This document shows positions 43,800-55,627 of a DNA stretch of 64,000 bases, piece after piece; positions within the stretch are counted from its first letter, which is position 1; each line of letters starts with the position of its first letter. This DNA comes from Sipunculus nudus. Its lineage: Eukaryota; Annelida; Sipuncula; Golfingiida; Sipunculidae. A model generated the notes under the pieces. It made no database searches. It saw nothing but the letters and a program-made list of their open reading frames with translations, and was not told the origin of the DNA. The stretch spans positions 41,852,019 through 41,916,018 of the forward strand of contig CM049306.1 in assembly GCA_026874595.1 (NCBI GenBank), read 5' to 3'. The position numbers were made by a program, and so were the translations under genes.

Positions 43800-44290
43800 G
43801 TTCACATGGTTCCATTTGAATCTTTGAACATGAAAACATAACTCTTGACACAATTTTTAACCACTTATCATGGTTAGCTCTTGAGATAAAAGGGAAAGTA
43901 AATTAATTCAATGGCGGCCATAATTTGCATATTAAATTTTTTAATACGAACTAAACCGTTGCTGTGATGGTTTGATATGAATCTTTGACCATGAAAACCT
44001 TGATCTAGACACAACGATCGACCAATTATCATGGTATTTATTGCTACGTAAGTAGTGGCCCTTATTTGCATATTACCATTTAAAATACGGACAAAACTGT
44101 TGCTATTATTATATCGTTTGAATATTTGACCATGAAAACCAAGGTCTAGACTCAATTTTCATGGTTATACTTCTTGAAATATTGACGAAATTACAATTTT
44201 CGTCAATGGCGGTCATCATTTGCACATTATAAAAATTGACCAAGGACGTCGTGAGGACTACCCACCTCAAAAGTATCAGTGGACCCCTAC
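43800..44290 (-). repeat. The ~150 bp satellite, inverted, about three units
   Basis: Plus-strand blocks ATTTGCATATTA at 43925 and 44070 and ATTTGCACATTA at 44219, and TTGACCATGAAAACC at 43985 and 44127, are the complements of ATGCAAAT and GGTTTTCATGGT in the array at 150-1190; TCTAGACACAA matches GTGTCTA. Spacing is about 145 bp. Divergence from the first array is high, so the two arrays have been separate for a long time. Confidence 0.75.
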
Positions 44291-45841
44291 AATCACACAT
44301 TCATTAAAAAACCTTGTTCTATAGACAATTCAATGGTACCCTCTACTGGCAACTCGACTAGTAGTAAGTCAGGTCTTGTGGAACGGAGGGATATTTCCCT
44401 GGGGAAGAAAGCTGCATGGTTTTAAACTATTTCACTAGGGTTGTTCACATGTAGTTACTTCAGATGTCGGTTTTTGGCGTGCTCACCTATACATTATCAC
44501 ATCCCTCAAGTATTCCTTTAATTCTTATAAAATATTTAAAAAATACCTCATGTTCAGTAATCAAGTGTTATATCATGTAGGCTATTTATTCAATAGTTAT
44601 TCAAACTTATGTTTTTGTGTAACAATAAAAGTTATACATTTCAATTAATATAAAAAAAAAGCGGGAATTTTTGTAACGTCATTTTAATAAATAAACTTAT
44701 TAGATGAGCAGGGCTTTATATTGAAGTGTCAAAATGTAGCTGTAAAGACTTGTTCAAATGTCGTCCACCAGATGTCGGGCCCTAATGAACCCAAGGCAAC
44801 GCTGGCCCTTTACAAAATGCGCCTTGCATGAGTTGCCGATAACTTCTAAGGACCCTTAGTTCACATTTTGTGATTTCTTCACTCGTTAAACTCATAAAAG
44901 GCTGTGGCCATCCTGCTGCGAAACGATTTCGTGCTTGTAATTTCGACTCTTCCTATATAGATGTACATAAGACGTGGAAAACTGGAAATGAAAAGGACCC
45001 CTCTTTACCCTAATTTCAAGCGGGCTGCAGTGTGGTCATATTGGATTTCTTACTGTTCCAGAAATGGCTGGCACACATCCACACATGGGTACCAATCTTC
45101 AAAAATATTGGGAGATAATGCGCGCAAAAGGAAATCAAAGATATAGTGGTCCAGTGGCCCGCATATTGAATGACTGACGAAGGTGAATTGCAGATGCTCT
45201 AATAAGGACCAGTTTAAGGACAAATTCATTACACTCGCTTAAATGGTCAACGTTATAATGAAACCAATTTCAAATGATTTGAAAATATTCCCGAACCTTA
45301 ATATTAAACATGTATAGTTGTTCATATATAGGCCCACGTATTTGTTCCTTTCTCCTTACTCTTTGCGTTATATCATGTACCTTGTTTTTATATTAAAGAT
45401 AAAAGTATTTAAGTTATTAACCGTGCTTTAAATCTAAACAAGTTAACCATAGTATTACCTCCGCAAAGATATTTCTTTCTTAATTTGTTTTTTTTTTTTT
45501 ACATGGACTCGGGAATACCGCAGGCATTTATTATGCGGATCCGGATAAACCGGATAAAATATTTTCGATTTGCCTTTGCCGAGTCCCAACTGTGACAATC
45601 AAGAAACCCTTCGAACGTATGACCTAATAATTGACTCTTGCTTTCGTTTTCTAATGTTCGTAGAAAATATAGTAATTTTTTTTCAAAACATATAGATCAT
45701 ATTACGATTTTTTGGTAATAATTTTAGTATGAAAGTAAAAGTTGTATGAAACTAAAGTTATTGTTTGCCATCGCCGAGGTATTTTACGTTAATCTGAATA
45801 TTTTTCAAGGTAAGAAACTAGATGTTGTATCTAACTAAAAA
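44291..45841. other. No feature recognised
   Basis: AT-rich sequence with a poly-T run at about 45488. The 61-codon frame at 44961 has no recognisable motif. Confidence 0.5.
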
Positions 45842-46813
45842 TACCTTGGAATTATCTTTACTAATGAAATTTCTTGGACAAAATCACAAAAACAACAAGC
45901 AAATGAAGTATTATGTTAAATAACAAGTTTTTATTATAAATAGCAGTAACTAAATGTTAATAAAGTTTTTCATGCTTTGATTATACCAATTCCTTTATAT
46001 GGAAGTGAGCCACTGGGCTTTAGCAGAGTTGAGTTAACAGATATAACACAATATAAATTCTGTAACTAATTTAAAAAGCAAATAGTAACACTGCAAATGC
46101 AGCAGTTTAAGGGGATTGTGGGCGTCATCATTTGTTTATGCAATATTCAAAGCGCTGTTTGAAATATTGGCTTCGACTTCTTCATATGGATATAAGCAGG
46201 TATCCCTCAAAATCTATAGTATATTGGTGAGGAATTTCAAGGACAAACAACATGGGCCACTCATATTAAATATTTGTTATTTCACACTGGATTTGGTTAA
46301 GTGTGGATTGCACAAGATGGTTTTCCAAAATATCCAAACAACGATTAAAACATATAAGCTATATGACAGTACAAGAATGGCATAACTATATAAACAATTG
46401 TAAATTATACCCTGATGGAGTTTCAAATCTATGCTTACACTTGAAAAAATATTCAATATGTATTACAAACAAAAGCTACATATATCCATTGGCCAAATTA
46501 AGATGTTCTAGTCATAAATTAACTATAAAAGACTGGCGTCAGTCGGGTATCACCAGAGAAGAGAGGATCTGTGAATACTGTGAAAAAGGTTTTAATATTA
46601 TTGAAGATGAAGCACATTTTTCTTTAGAATGCCTGGTGTACACTGATTCGCGTAATAAATATTTCCCAATACTATTTCGTGAAAATTAATGAATACAATT
46701 GTAGAGAATTATTAAATATGGATAAAATGTTTCAGAGAGTCAATTTAGCAGCTTGCATTTTTCATGCTTTTCAGAAGACGTTAATGTTTTTGCTGTATGA
46801 TGACACATCATGA
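45842..46813 (+). pseudogene. LINE reverse-transcriptase 3' relic with C-terminal zinc-binding region
   Basis: From 45842 a frame reads YLGIIFTNEISWTKSQKQQA, then in another frame VFHALIIPIPLYGSEPLGF, the usual W..Y......P.LLYG.E.WG region after the palm. The 128-codon frame at 46303-46689 contains LRCSSHKL.IKDWRQSGITREERICEYCEKG and IEDEAHFSLECLVY, the C-terminal R.G.H.L..E.GR...R.ER.C..C....ED..HFL..C..Y pattern of LINE ORF2 proteins. A further shift at about 46691 continues to a stop at 46813. At least three frameshifts or stops make it a pseudogene. The family differs from the relics at 1.5 and 48 kb. Confidence 0.85.
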
Positions 46814-47569
46814 TAAACATGTAATGTGAAACAGAAATCCATATATATGCACACTATTATAGTTTATAATATACATTTGAGAAGTATGTTATTTAGATGT
46901 TTTGTAAGTTCATTATTTATCATTTCTTTATAAATTTGCTTTTATTTGACGTCCTTCATATCACTGAGTAATATTGATGTATTATTCTTGTAGGAACTTT
47001 GGGCCCGAGGCCTTTTCCTGGATAAAATACTTATTCTGTTATGTTTTCATTCACTGATTAGGCCCATATTCCCAGGAATATGTATGCAGCTGCCAGGAAG
47101 AAAAAACTTCTAAAAACAAATGTTGTCAGAAACCTGGGAAAGCCTAGACTAAGTACTAACGACCTTTCTTAAAGCAGAATCTTTATGTGTAAATAATTTA
47201 CGAATTTAATTAAGAAGTCGGTTGTAACCCTAAAGTTCGGTGCATAAATTAAAACGAATTTGACGTTAGAAAAAAATCGTGAGTAAATTTTTGGCTTATA
47301 TGAGATTTTTCGACACGGGTTTGCGCTGGGGGTGCGGAATCGGCCTTGGGCAGTTTTTTGCCGTGCAACGAATATTAGGCGTTTAACAACATATGTATGC
47401 ATGATTGTCTTTGTTGATCCTTCATTCTAACTCTTCGACCCATCGCAGGATATGGTGCTACCCAGGAACTCAAAGTTGTTGACATGACAGGCTGGAAGAG
47501 AATTTTTGTCTCGAATAGGCTAAAGGTAAAGCCAAACAATCTTGCTGCCTGTAAAACTTAATAGAGGCC
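46814..47569. other. No feature recognised
   Basis: May include the LINE 3' untranslated remnant; no clear tail. AT-rich. Confidence 0.45.
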
Positions 47570-47945
47570 TGCTATTCCTAGAGTTTATGTGATTTCTGGC
47601 TCACTGAGCGTACATATTATTACACTGTATGTAATTCCCGCTGAGAAAGGTTCTTCTAAAGCCCGGATAAAAGTGTCATGACCTTGTTTATCCACAAGCT
47701 TTTAGTTTACACGGCACATGTTGACAAGTAGAGAAAAATGTGTCCGGAGATGGTTGACGGCCATCCAGAAAACTTTGGTTTTTGCCCCTGAATTGCCCCC
47801 AAAATGTCCTTGGTGGACGAGGTGGGTTACGATGGTCGGCCATTTTGTCGGGCCATCCAAATGTTATAAAGGCGTAGGGAAAAAAAAACGGATGGCCTCT
47901 GCGACGTGGGAACGGCGCCTTTTGGCTTATTTTTAAGGTAAAAAC
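47570..47945 (+). repeat. Dispersed family, third large copy
   Basis: Shares TTTATGTGATTTCTGGCTCA, GTAATTCCCGCTGAGAAAGG, GACCTTGTTTATC, ACATGTTGACAAG and GGGCCATCCAAATGTTATAA with 29120-29620, in the same order and orientation. The middle block found at 29.9-30.3 kb is missing. Confidence 0.65.
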
Positions 47946-47984
47946 AACTTTATTTTATAGGGGTTAGATATCGGAATAGGCTGC

Positions 47985-48643
47985 TTTAATGAACATGAGC
48001 TGCAACTGACTATGCAGTTAGGGCACAATCATCAATAAAGAGTGCTTCAAGTATCTAGATCTTCACAGAGCAATCTACAGACGGCACTTTATGTAGACCT
48101 AAGGGTTAAAAACCTACATAGCAAAGGCCAGGACACACATTAAGTAAAGGTTAAAGAGAATCGAGACAAGAACACAGCCTTGCATAAGCCTTGGAGAGTG
48201 CAACAACCGCAAATATTTCAACAGCCATGACGTCATGTAATAGCTGTATACTGTTGACAATCTATCTGAGGCAACCAAGCTTGTTCAAGCTTGCCCCCAG
48301 CTAGTCTTGTTTAGTCAGACTGAATATTATTAATATTCTATGCCATTTATATTCTAGGGCCTTAGCCTTATTATATTGAGTACTATTAGACCAGGCCAGC
48401 CCAAAGCAATGTTCTTTTGACAGTATCAAACGCTTGATGTTATCAATGAAAACAATATGAAAGTCCATTTGTCCACGTTTTCTCTGCACTTGCCTGGCTT
48501 CAAGACTGTATCCGGCCAGGTCTGAAGCCAGATAATGCTTCAGGGTGGTCATCCTCCAAGAACTTGTGTATAAGTCGATTCAGGATTATAATACGTGACA
48601 CGGTCCTCTTCGTGATATAGAGGAGTGATAGGCGTCTTAAGTT
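47985..48643 (-). pseudogene. LINE reverse-transcriptase palm-domain relic
   Basis: Minus strand, in order: NLRRLSLLYITKR..SRIIILNRL (48643 down), HPEALSGFRPGR, a shifted frame with IVFIDN then QAFDTVKRTLLWAGL, NKLGCLR...SIQLLHDVM, QGCVLVSILFNLYLMCVLAFAM (to 48117) and ALFIDDCALTA near 48015. These are the successive motifs N.RGISLL, GFR.GR, F.D...AFD, QLHDGM, QGCVLAP.LFNL and F.DD of an endonuclease-type LINE. The catalytic DD survives in outline, but stops and at least four frameshifts break the frame. The 83-codon minus frame at 48301-48552 covers only part of it. Confidence 0.88.
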
Positions 48644-50706
48644 GCCGGTCTGCCTTTCTGCTATTGTTCTAAAAGAGAAAACTATAATGGCATCACGTAT
48701 TTTCTTTCAGGACTTGTTTGATGAAAATGTCAAGGGAATCTGCAAGGACCTGGAACAAAAGAAATTAGAAGAAGTAACCTGGTAGTGGTGTGCCAGATAA
48801 TCGTTTATAACGATGAATTTCTTTCATAACCCATTAAATCGTTTGCATATTCTGATAATCGAGCACTCAACAACGAACAGCACAAAAAAATAATTGAAAA
48901 GAATGGGTGTCAACAACCTGGCCATAACCGTGTTATCTACAAGTTAGAGATTAAATTTACTCGGTCAATATTATTGGTATAATTCTAAACAACAATTTCC
49001 CGGTAATATTGAAGTTACATAAAATATTCTATTATTAAACGACCATCGCTCATTGTTTTATCTTCCAATCATCGAAGATGGTTTTAAAAACGATTCCTTA
49101 ATTTAGAACCTACCTCTATCTCAAAGTAAGACCACTCACTTGCCTGCATACTTAAACACAGAGTTATCTCCGCACATGTTTAGAGGATTGGTGGCAAATT
49201 TAATTATTCAACGATTCGCCTCTCCGATTTTTCATTAATCTTCTCCTTTAGCGAATGAGGACCAGTTGCTCTGGTATGTTGCTAAATTGCGTTTTTGCCT
49301 CAATTTCTTCAAAAAAATTTAAAAAGTATTGAAAATGGACAAAATTTTGGGTTTATCATATGCACCACTCCTTGAAAAGAAGCGCATTTTTCATTTTATT
49401 CTGGAAGCTGGCAAATTTCCACGTATTGTGCCCTGACTAGTAAATTTAAAAATTCGCACAAACGCACAGTATTGCTCCTAAATTTCCGTAGAACATTTTT
49501 GTTTGGCCTCAAACCAGTGCAGGGACCGCTAAAGCCTGCAACTTTTCCACTCCTAGCAATCATAATAATTAAGCGAATTACATAAAGAAACAACTGTTCT
49601 GAGTGAGGAAATAACGAAACACAAGAGATAACATGGTGCTTGATTGAAGTTACCCTTCTCCCGCTAATCTAAAATCGATTTCCCGGTAATTTGACCAAAG
49701 GGTAACCTCCACTGGCATTACTCGGACAGTTACATTCACGGTCACACCTTTATACAGATGATAATATATAACGCCCGGGGCCATTTATATATCCTGTGTT
49801 TCTGTTATAAATGGTTCATTAACCCGGATATGTTGATTGAATAATAGCTCATATGACATCACACCGGCCCTGCACCCCCCGTGCATTATCCCGTGTGCCA
49901 GCGGGGTGTATGCAAAAGGTGACAACATTGACCCAAGGACGATCTTCCCTGGCCTGGTATCCATTTTGCTGGCGACGATAAATTAAAATAGTCTTAATAG
50001 CATAAATGATCGATTGATCGATGAAGGGGGAATTTGGATCGTAATACGGCCTTTTAAGTGATATAAGCACCTTCATGGATATTTATTGTTTTTACCTGAC
50101 CAAAAATGTTTTTATTAAAGTTGATTTTTAAACATCCTGATAATATTTGTTTTATAGATATAATTTATTTCTACCCGACCAGAAATGTTTTATCAAAGGT
50201 CTTTTTTTAAGCGCCATGGCCACAACTGTTCCTCTATAGGTATACTTCTCCCGTTTGCCAATGCATCATCACATTGAATCTATTCCGTAATCCGGGTGTC
50301 CACGCAGACATAAGCTGGAATGATAGGCTCCCCCGATACTTGTGTTTCAAGGTTGTGTTAAGAATGGATTATTTATTAATGTCTGTAAGCGGGAGACCCA
50401 GACCTGACGCCGCCAAGAAATAACGATCCGCGGGGGTCACTTTATTGCGAGAAGGTCCTGCCCTGTCTTGAACTCAATTACTCCCGCCATGAACCAAACG
50501 TCGTGCGCTCTCTACTCTATCAGTCAATAGCGGAAAAATGTGTCCACATCAGATCACCGATTATTCTTGTTGCACAGGAAGCTAAAATGTCAGACAAGGT
50601 GTGTAGGAGCGTGGTACTGAACAAACTCTTATTGTAAAAGAGTAAAAGACAGATTGACAGATTCAGAGAAATAGAGAACAAAGAGAAGGCGAAAGTGAGA
50701 CAGACA
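48644..50706. other. No gene recognised
   Basis: AT-rich with a base-balanced patch at 49840-50050 that includes the palindrome-like ATCGATTGATCGAT at 50009-50022. Frames at 49396-49593 and 49849-50076 are unrecognised. Confidence 0.45.
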
Positions 50707-50707
50707 A

Positions 50708-50748
<41 letters not shown>
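50707..50748. repeat. (CA)n(GA)n compound microsatellite
   Basis: (CA)8 followed by (GA)13. Confidence 0.97.
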
Positions 50749-51274
50749 ATGGGAGGATTAATGGGGAGGTCTGGATAGTCGTATCTGTCCATTTCTTGCA
50801 GTCCTGTCTGCTTCAAATATATCTATGATCAGCCTACGCTGGACTCGACTGGACTTTATAAACTAAACAAATAACATAGGTGAGATTAAACAAGATTCAA
50901 CTTAGCAAGAAACTAAGCCGTGTACAGATTAGAATATAATATGACATATCAGGAAAGAGACCAGACTAAACTAACCTAAACTAGGCTAGATAAGTTTGAA
51001 TTAGATTGAAAAAGATGAAAATGTACTAGATTAGTCTTAATTACATTGAACCTGACTTGGTTAAACACGTAAGGCATTGATTTAGAGGAGAATAGCATGG
51101 AACAGATAATATAATCCGGTGAAGGATACAATAATTATATTGGGAAAACGTAAGAAATTCATAGAATCAATTACATTCATCAGTTACATAAGCAGTGTAT
51201 CAATAATTTCGATATGTTGCTAGTGGTTTAATGTGTGTACGGAATATGACATTCCGAAGAGCGTTTGCGAGAAA
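50749..51274. other. No gene; CTAGA/CTAAAC-rich degenerate sequence
   Basis: 50840-51060 is rich in ACTAAAC, ACTAGATT and related words, a weak degenerate repeat. Confidence 0.4.
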
Positions 51275-51279
51275 CTATG

Positions 51280-51493
51280 CAGGGGCAGATCCAGGATTTA
51301 GGAAAAGGAGGGGTTCAACCCAGGAGGACTGATGAAAATAAAACCAAAAAAAGGTAGCCGGGTCCGGAAAACGGGAGGGTCTAGGCCGCAAATTTTGTTC
51401 TACACCCCTAAAAAAAGGTTGCAGTTGCTGAAATAAGGGGGTAGGGTGTCCAAACTCCCTGGATTATCCTTCCCCCCCCCCTGGACTCTTCTG
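51280..51493. mobile_element. hAT5-like MITE, copy 3
   Basis: Ends CAGGGGCAGATCCAGGA and, reverse-complemented, CAGAAGAGTCCAGG, flanked by the 5 bp duplication CTATG at 51275-51279 and 51494-51498. Inside are TTCAACCCAGGAGGAC and GCCGCAAATTTTG, the complements of landmarks in the copy at 23760, so it is inserted in the opposite orientation. Two independent copies with exact 5 bp duplications confirm the target length. Confidence 0.87.
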
Positions 51494-51498
51494 CTATG

Positions 51499-52091
51499 AG
51501 ACATAAACCTGTCAATAAGAGCTATGGGGGATATGTGACACAAATGGACTCCGGGGACAGCGTCCAGCTGATATTCTATTTTTGGAGATTTGGTGGCAAG
51601 GTGTATCACCAACGTTTAGGGCGGTATAATGTTTTTTACCACGCCCGCCCAGATCCTCAAATTATACAATTAATTCAAGTTTGGTTCAAGAATGGCACCT
51701 TCTGTATGATTTCTGTCTTTTTTCACTTACAGACGACTAAATAATCATTTCATATTTGCACCTGCGGTCATTTTTCAAACAGGCATGTGTTTTAATCACA
51801 ATTTATCAGCCGGTAAATTTCAATAATCTTAAATCCAGCCGGGCTCGCGTCCATAAGGCGTATAGTTTAAGAGGGGAGCTAAAGTGATGAGCCAAACGCG
51901 AACCTGCCGGCAATATCGCCCAGCAGATAAAGGGATGAACGTATAATAGTGCCTTTATGACCTGGAAAACTTCAGAGGGGTCTCAGACTCGTGCGTTTAA
52001 ATCTTTAAATCCATGAGGGTTAGAGATAGTTCAATATCTTACACCACAAGGTCCGAATTAGTGCTATTTATAAAAGTAAAACTTTTGTTAC
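51499..52091. other. No feature recognised
   Basis: An 82-codon plus frame at 51496-51744 has no recognisable domain and begins in the MITE end. Confidence 0.45.

Positions 52092-52155
<64 letters not shown>
52092..52155. repeat. (CT)n microsatellite
   Basis: About 31 CT units with one TT interruption near 52103. Confidence 0.97.
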
Positions 52156-52159
<4 letters not shown>

Positions 52160-52461
52160 ATTACCAAGTCAACCGCACCATTAGTACATTCATGTCAGTC
52201 AGACGCACTCCAGTGCTCATTACTGTGTATTGTTAAATAAAATCGGTGACTATAAACTATTTATTGCCATTGATTTTGTCTCTATCTCTCCATTTCCAGG
52301 TCTTGTCTGGAGTGCCATAGCAAGGTTGGCCCATTGATCATGACACTCTGCTGAATTATAGCATGACTTTACAGGCTTACATTCGGAACAGGATTTTCAT
52401 CATCTGAATACCAAATTCAGATGTGATCTAGACCATTGTCCTTCTGAAACAAAAGTATAAA

Positions 52462-52750
52462 GGGTTCTTAATAAAGTCATGGGTCACACATATGTGAAGA
52501 CTTGATCCAATCATGACTGGTCTACAAAGATTGTACAGGAGAAGAATAAGGTTTTTGAAAAAAAAAATGGTTTTACGAACTGGACTTTCTGACACCAAGT
52601 TTGACCGGGTTCTTCTTTAAGTGATGGGTCACACATATGTGAAGACTGAATCCAGTTATGATCGACCCGTCTAAATTGGTTGTACAAGAGAAGATAAGGT
52701 CAAAGTCAAGGTCACAGTTTTCATTATTCTCCGAGAATTTGGTGAAATCA
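52462..52750. repeat. ~144 bp tandem duplication with nuclear-receptor-like words
   Basis: GGGTTCTT, then ATGGGTCACACATATGTGAA, occurs at 52462/52480 and again at 52607/52624, followed in both by GAC..ATCCA.T.ATGA. The second unit ends with AAGGTCAAAGTCAAGGTCA (52697-52714), which contains TCAAGGTCA, the known monomer site of FTZ-F1/ERR-type receptors. Confidence 0.75.
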
Positions 52751-52918
52751 ACTTGTGTAGTAAATTTGTTGATCACATACGCAATAGTTCCATTATTACA
52801 TCACACAAATGCTTAATACGAAGCACAAATCGGGGGTGACCTTCAAAATAAAGGCAAAGGTCACAAGTCCTTTGAGAACCTGGTTGAATCATTTTGTCTA
52901 TCAAATTAGATGACAATA

Positions 52919-53025
52919 CTTTGACAGTTATCAAGATCACAAAACTTTGACAGTTATCAAGATCACAAAACTTTGACAGTTATCAAGATCACAAAACTTT
53001 GACAGTTATCAAGATCACAAAACTT
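52919..53025. repeat. 26 bp minisatellite, four near-perfect units
   Basis: TTTGACAGTTATCAAGATCA followed by CAAAAC repeats with starts at 52920, 52946, 52972 and 52998. Identity between units is essentially complete, implying recent expansion. Confidence 0.95.
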
Positions 53026-53741
53026 TGGCTGATTTAACCTTGATCTACCAACCTTTTTTGGCCAGTGTCTGACCTTGTCAAAAAGCGATGTTGAAACAAT
53101 GTGGGTGTCAAAATTTGGAGTGGGAAATCTTCAGTACTTCAAAAGTTATACGAGTCAATTATTTTAGATTTCTTCAGAAGATGGCAGAATCAACTGGAGT
53201 GTCAAATTTGAAGAAAACATATGCAATATGTCTAAAGTTATTGGGGTCATAATAATCCTAGAATACTGCAGGTCGCCAGTTAGAGAACACCAAAAATCAT
53301 ACTCCTTTTTAAACCTAAAACGATTAAACTAAAACTCACATTAAGTTCTTTGCTGTTGTGAGGTGAGATTACAGGCATAAATTAAAGCCACGAGCAAATA
53401 GGTTTAAAACTACAGGATCATTACAGCTATATATGACCATTAATTTGTAGAGAAAACTCCCACTTCCCTTCAAAAAGGTAACTGTGTTAAAAACTGCTAT
53501 ATTATTTGTTAAAAATTACATTACAGTAATTCATTTATTTCTCCTAAGGCCAAAGATATAAAACAATGCAGCTGATGGTTGACACATTCTTCATTTTCAT
53601 TAGAGTTTAAACCCGAGATACCCCGTGCTCAATAGTCTTAGTATCCTTGGTCCTATACCAACAATCCAGCAAACCATGCTAAATATAGCACGCAGCGGGT
53701 ACGTGGAAGACGTTGTAGAACGCATGCAGCGTATACGCACG

Positions 53742-53743
<2 letters not shown>
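53026..53743. other. No feature recognised
   Basis: AT-rich sequence without repeats or exon-like frames. Confidence 0.5.
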
Positions 53744-53779
<36 letters not shown>

Positions 53780-53784
53780 TATAT
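53744..53784. repeat. (TA)n microsatellite
   Basis: About 20 TA units with one CA interruption. Confidence 0.95.
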
Positions 53785-54379
53785 GGGGGATGCGTTTGTG
53801 TATACAGAACGATTATCCTTGTTTTACTAATCCGTAATCCGCTTACTGTAATCCTTGCATTGAGGGCTACTGATAAAAGCGGCTTCACCTTATCATATCA
53901 CAAGGATTGGCTTCGATTTTTTACTTGAGGACGGACTTCATACGGAAAAAAGTCCTTTATTATAGACTTTCAAAGAGGCATCTGCAGGGTGTAATTTTGC
54001 TAGTTGCCAGGAGACCATACGATTGCCGGAATACATCACAAAGCACCAGCTGACGTCGGAAAGGTCAGGGTCACACAGAACATTTATTAAAGATTACTGC
54101 AACCTGGAGGACTCAGTTGTTCCAATGGAGATCAACAGAATAATACTCGTCATGTGTTTAATCCTTCAAAAATACAAATGATTAATTATCAAATGGATTT
54201 CTGAAATTTTCCGCACAAAGAGGGTATCATGATTATCTGAACCTTCTCAGAAACAAAAGGTTATTTTAATCAAGCTCAATTATTCTCAAGTAATCTGTGC
54301 TGGGCCTTCCCCATTCAGTATCAAGATGAAAAAAATTATTGATACTGATTATCATCCCACGTTGTTTGCACTCACATAA
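53785..54379. other. No feature recognised
   Basis: AT-rich sequence leading into the CpG-dense block. Confidence 0.5.
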
Positions 54380-54988
54380 TCTACGGCGACCCTACGGTGA
54401 CCTCTGACTCGATCGGTAGCGGGGCCGACCGGGAACCGTAGGGAGACCGTGCGGGTTCTATGCATGAAGCAACTACACCGTACGGTGCCCGGCCGGTGAC
54501 CGGCAGGCGCCCGGCGGGCGATCGGCGTTATCGTGCGGCCACCGTAAGGGTATTTCCTGCTTTATATATAGCTGATTTTTAAGCAGCAATCATTTGTTCA
54601 ACATGTGCCCAAAGAAAAAGAAACGGTCAAATAGGATAGAGACCAATATTATTTAATCTTATGTAACTGAATTCGATTTTTCTTTTGTGCGGACCCCACA
54701 TGGCAGCCATTCGACTTGTCATCACACAAGGCCTTTACGGGAACCGTAGGGCAACGGCTGACATCGCAGGGTGCCCCATACGAATATTGTCGAGAAAATT
54801 TCACGAAATATCGTAGGGAAGCCGCAGGGATACCGGGCGGTGCTCGTAAAGCGACCGTACGGGCTGTCTACGGCCTGTCTATAGGGCCTTCGGTGAGTTG
54901 AAAACGCCAGGAGAATTGAGCGCAGCCGACTCAGCACCCGTACGGCGAGTAAAAATTGAACCGGCGCCCGTGGTACCTTAAGCCTCGG

Positions 54989-55140
54989 TCACAACCCGCT
55001 GCGGTTACCGCACACAGTAGAGTACCGCACGGTTTTTGTGACTGCAGGATATAAGCAACGATCACAACCCGCTGCGACCACCGCACACCATAGATCACCG
55101 TTCGGTTTTTTGAAACCACAGGAAAACTTATGCGGCCGAC
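54989..55140. repeat. 83 bp tandem duplication inside the outer MITE
   Basis: TCACAACCCGCTGCG, ACCGCACAC and CGGTTTTT appear in the same order in 54989-55071 and 55072-55140, doubling the terminal region on the left side only. Confidence 0.75.
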
Positions 55141-55189
55141 GTGCGGAACGGCAAGGTGTCTTCCTCATTCTCACGGCCTTCGCACAGTA

Positions 55190-55627
55190 AAGCCGTGGTC
55201 CCAACCCGCCGTACTTGCAAGTGGCCCGTGAGCGGTTGCGTGCATCGTCCGTTGCGCACGTGGTGAGTGGTACGTACTTACAACGTGCTTGTAACGTACT
55301 ATCTCCGTGCGATTGCCACGTTATCATACGGAGGCAGAACTTTCACGTGCTGCTCACGTACGGTGTCCTTACTCACTCGCATGTTGTAAGTGCGTGCAAG
55401 TGAGATGATCGTCAGTTTTTCCGCCCGATGTCTGGGGTGAATTCGTTGCCCGAACGCAGCCCGAACGCAGCGAAAGTTCCTCGTGCACTAAATTGCTATG
55501 GCGTGTCTGCGTGCTCTTAAATCCGTACTGAGGCGGTACTCACCACGTACGGATCCCCAAATTTTGCCCACGGTTTTGCAAGTAGACAACAGGCACTTGC
55601 AAGTACGGCGGCTTGGGACCACGGCTT
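55190..55627. mobile_element. Inner nested MITE, 438 bp, 34 bp inverted ends
   Basis: The left end begins AAGCCGTGGTCCCAA and continues CCGCCGTACTTGCAAGTG; the right end is its inverted copy with one mismatch in 34 bp. TA flanks both sides (55188-55189, 55628-55629), fitting a TA target. The interior carries further ACTTACAAC/GTTGTAAGT and CACGTAC words. Its ends resemble those of the outer element (AAGCC.TGGTC.CAACC against AAGCCTCGGTCACAACC), so a relative of the host element inserted into it. Confidence 0.88.

Noticed and set aside
46116-46385. A separate 89-codon gene
   Set aside because: It is one frame of the frameshifted LINE relic at 45842-46813.
54716-55403. Overlapping frames of 61-112 codons in the CpG-dense block
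   Set aside because: High GC removes stop codons on both strands; the frames cross MITE boundaries.
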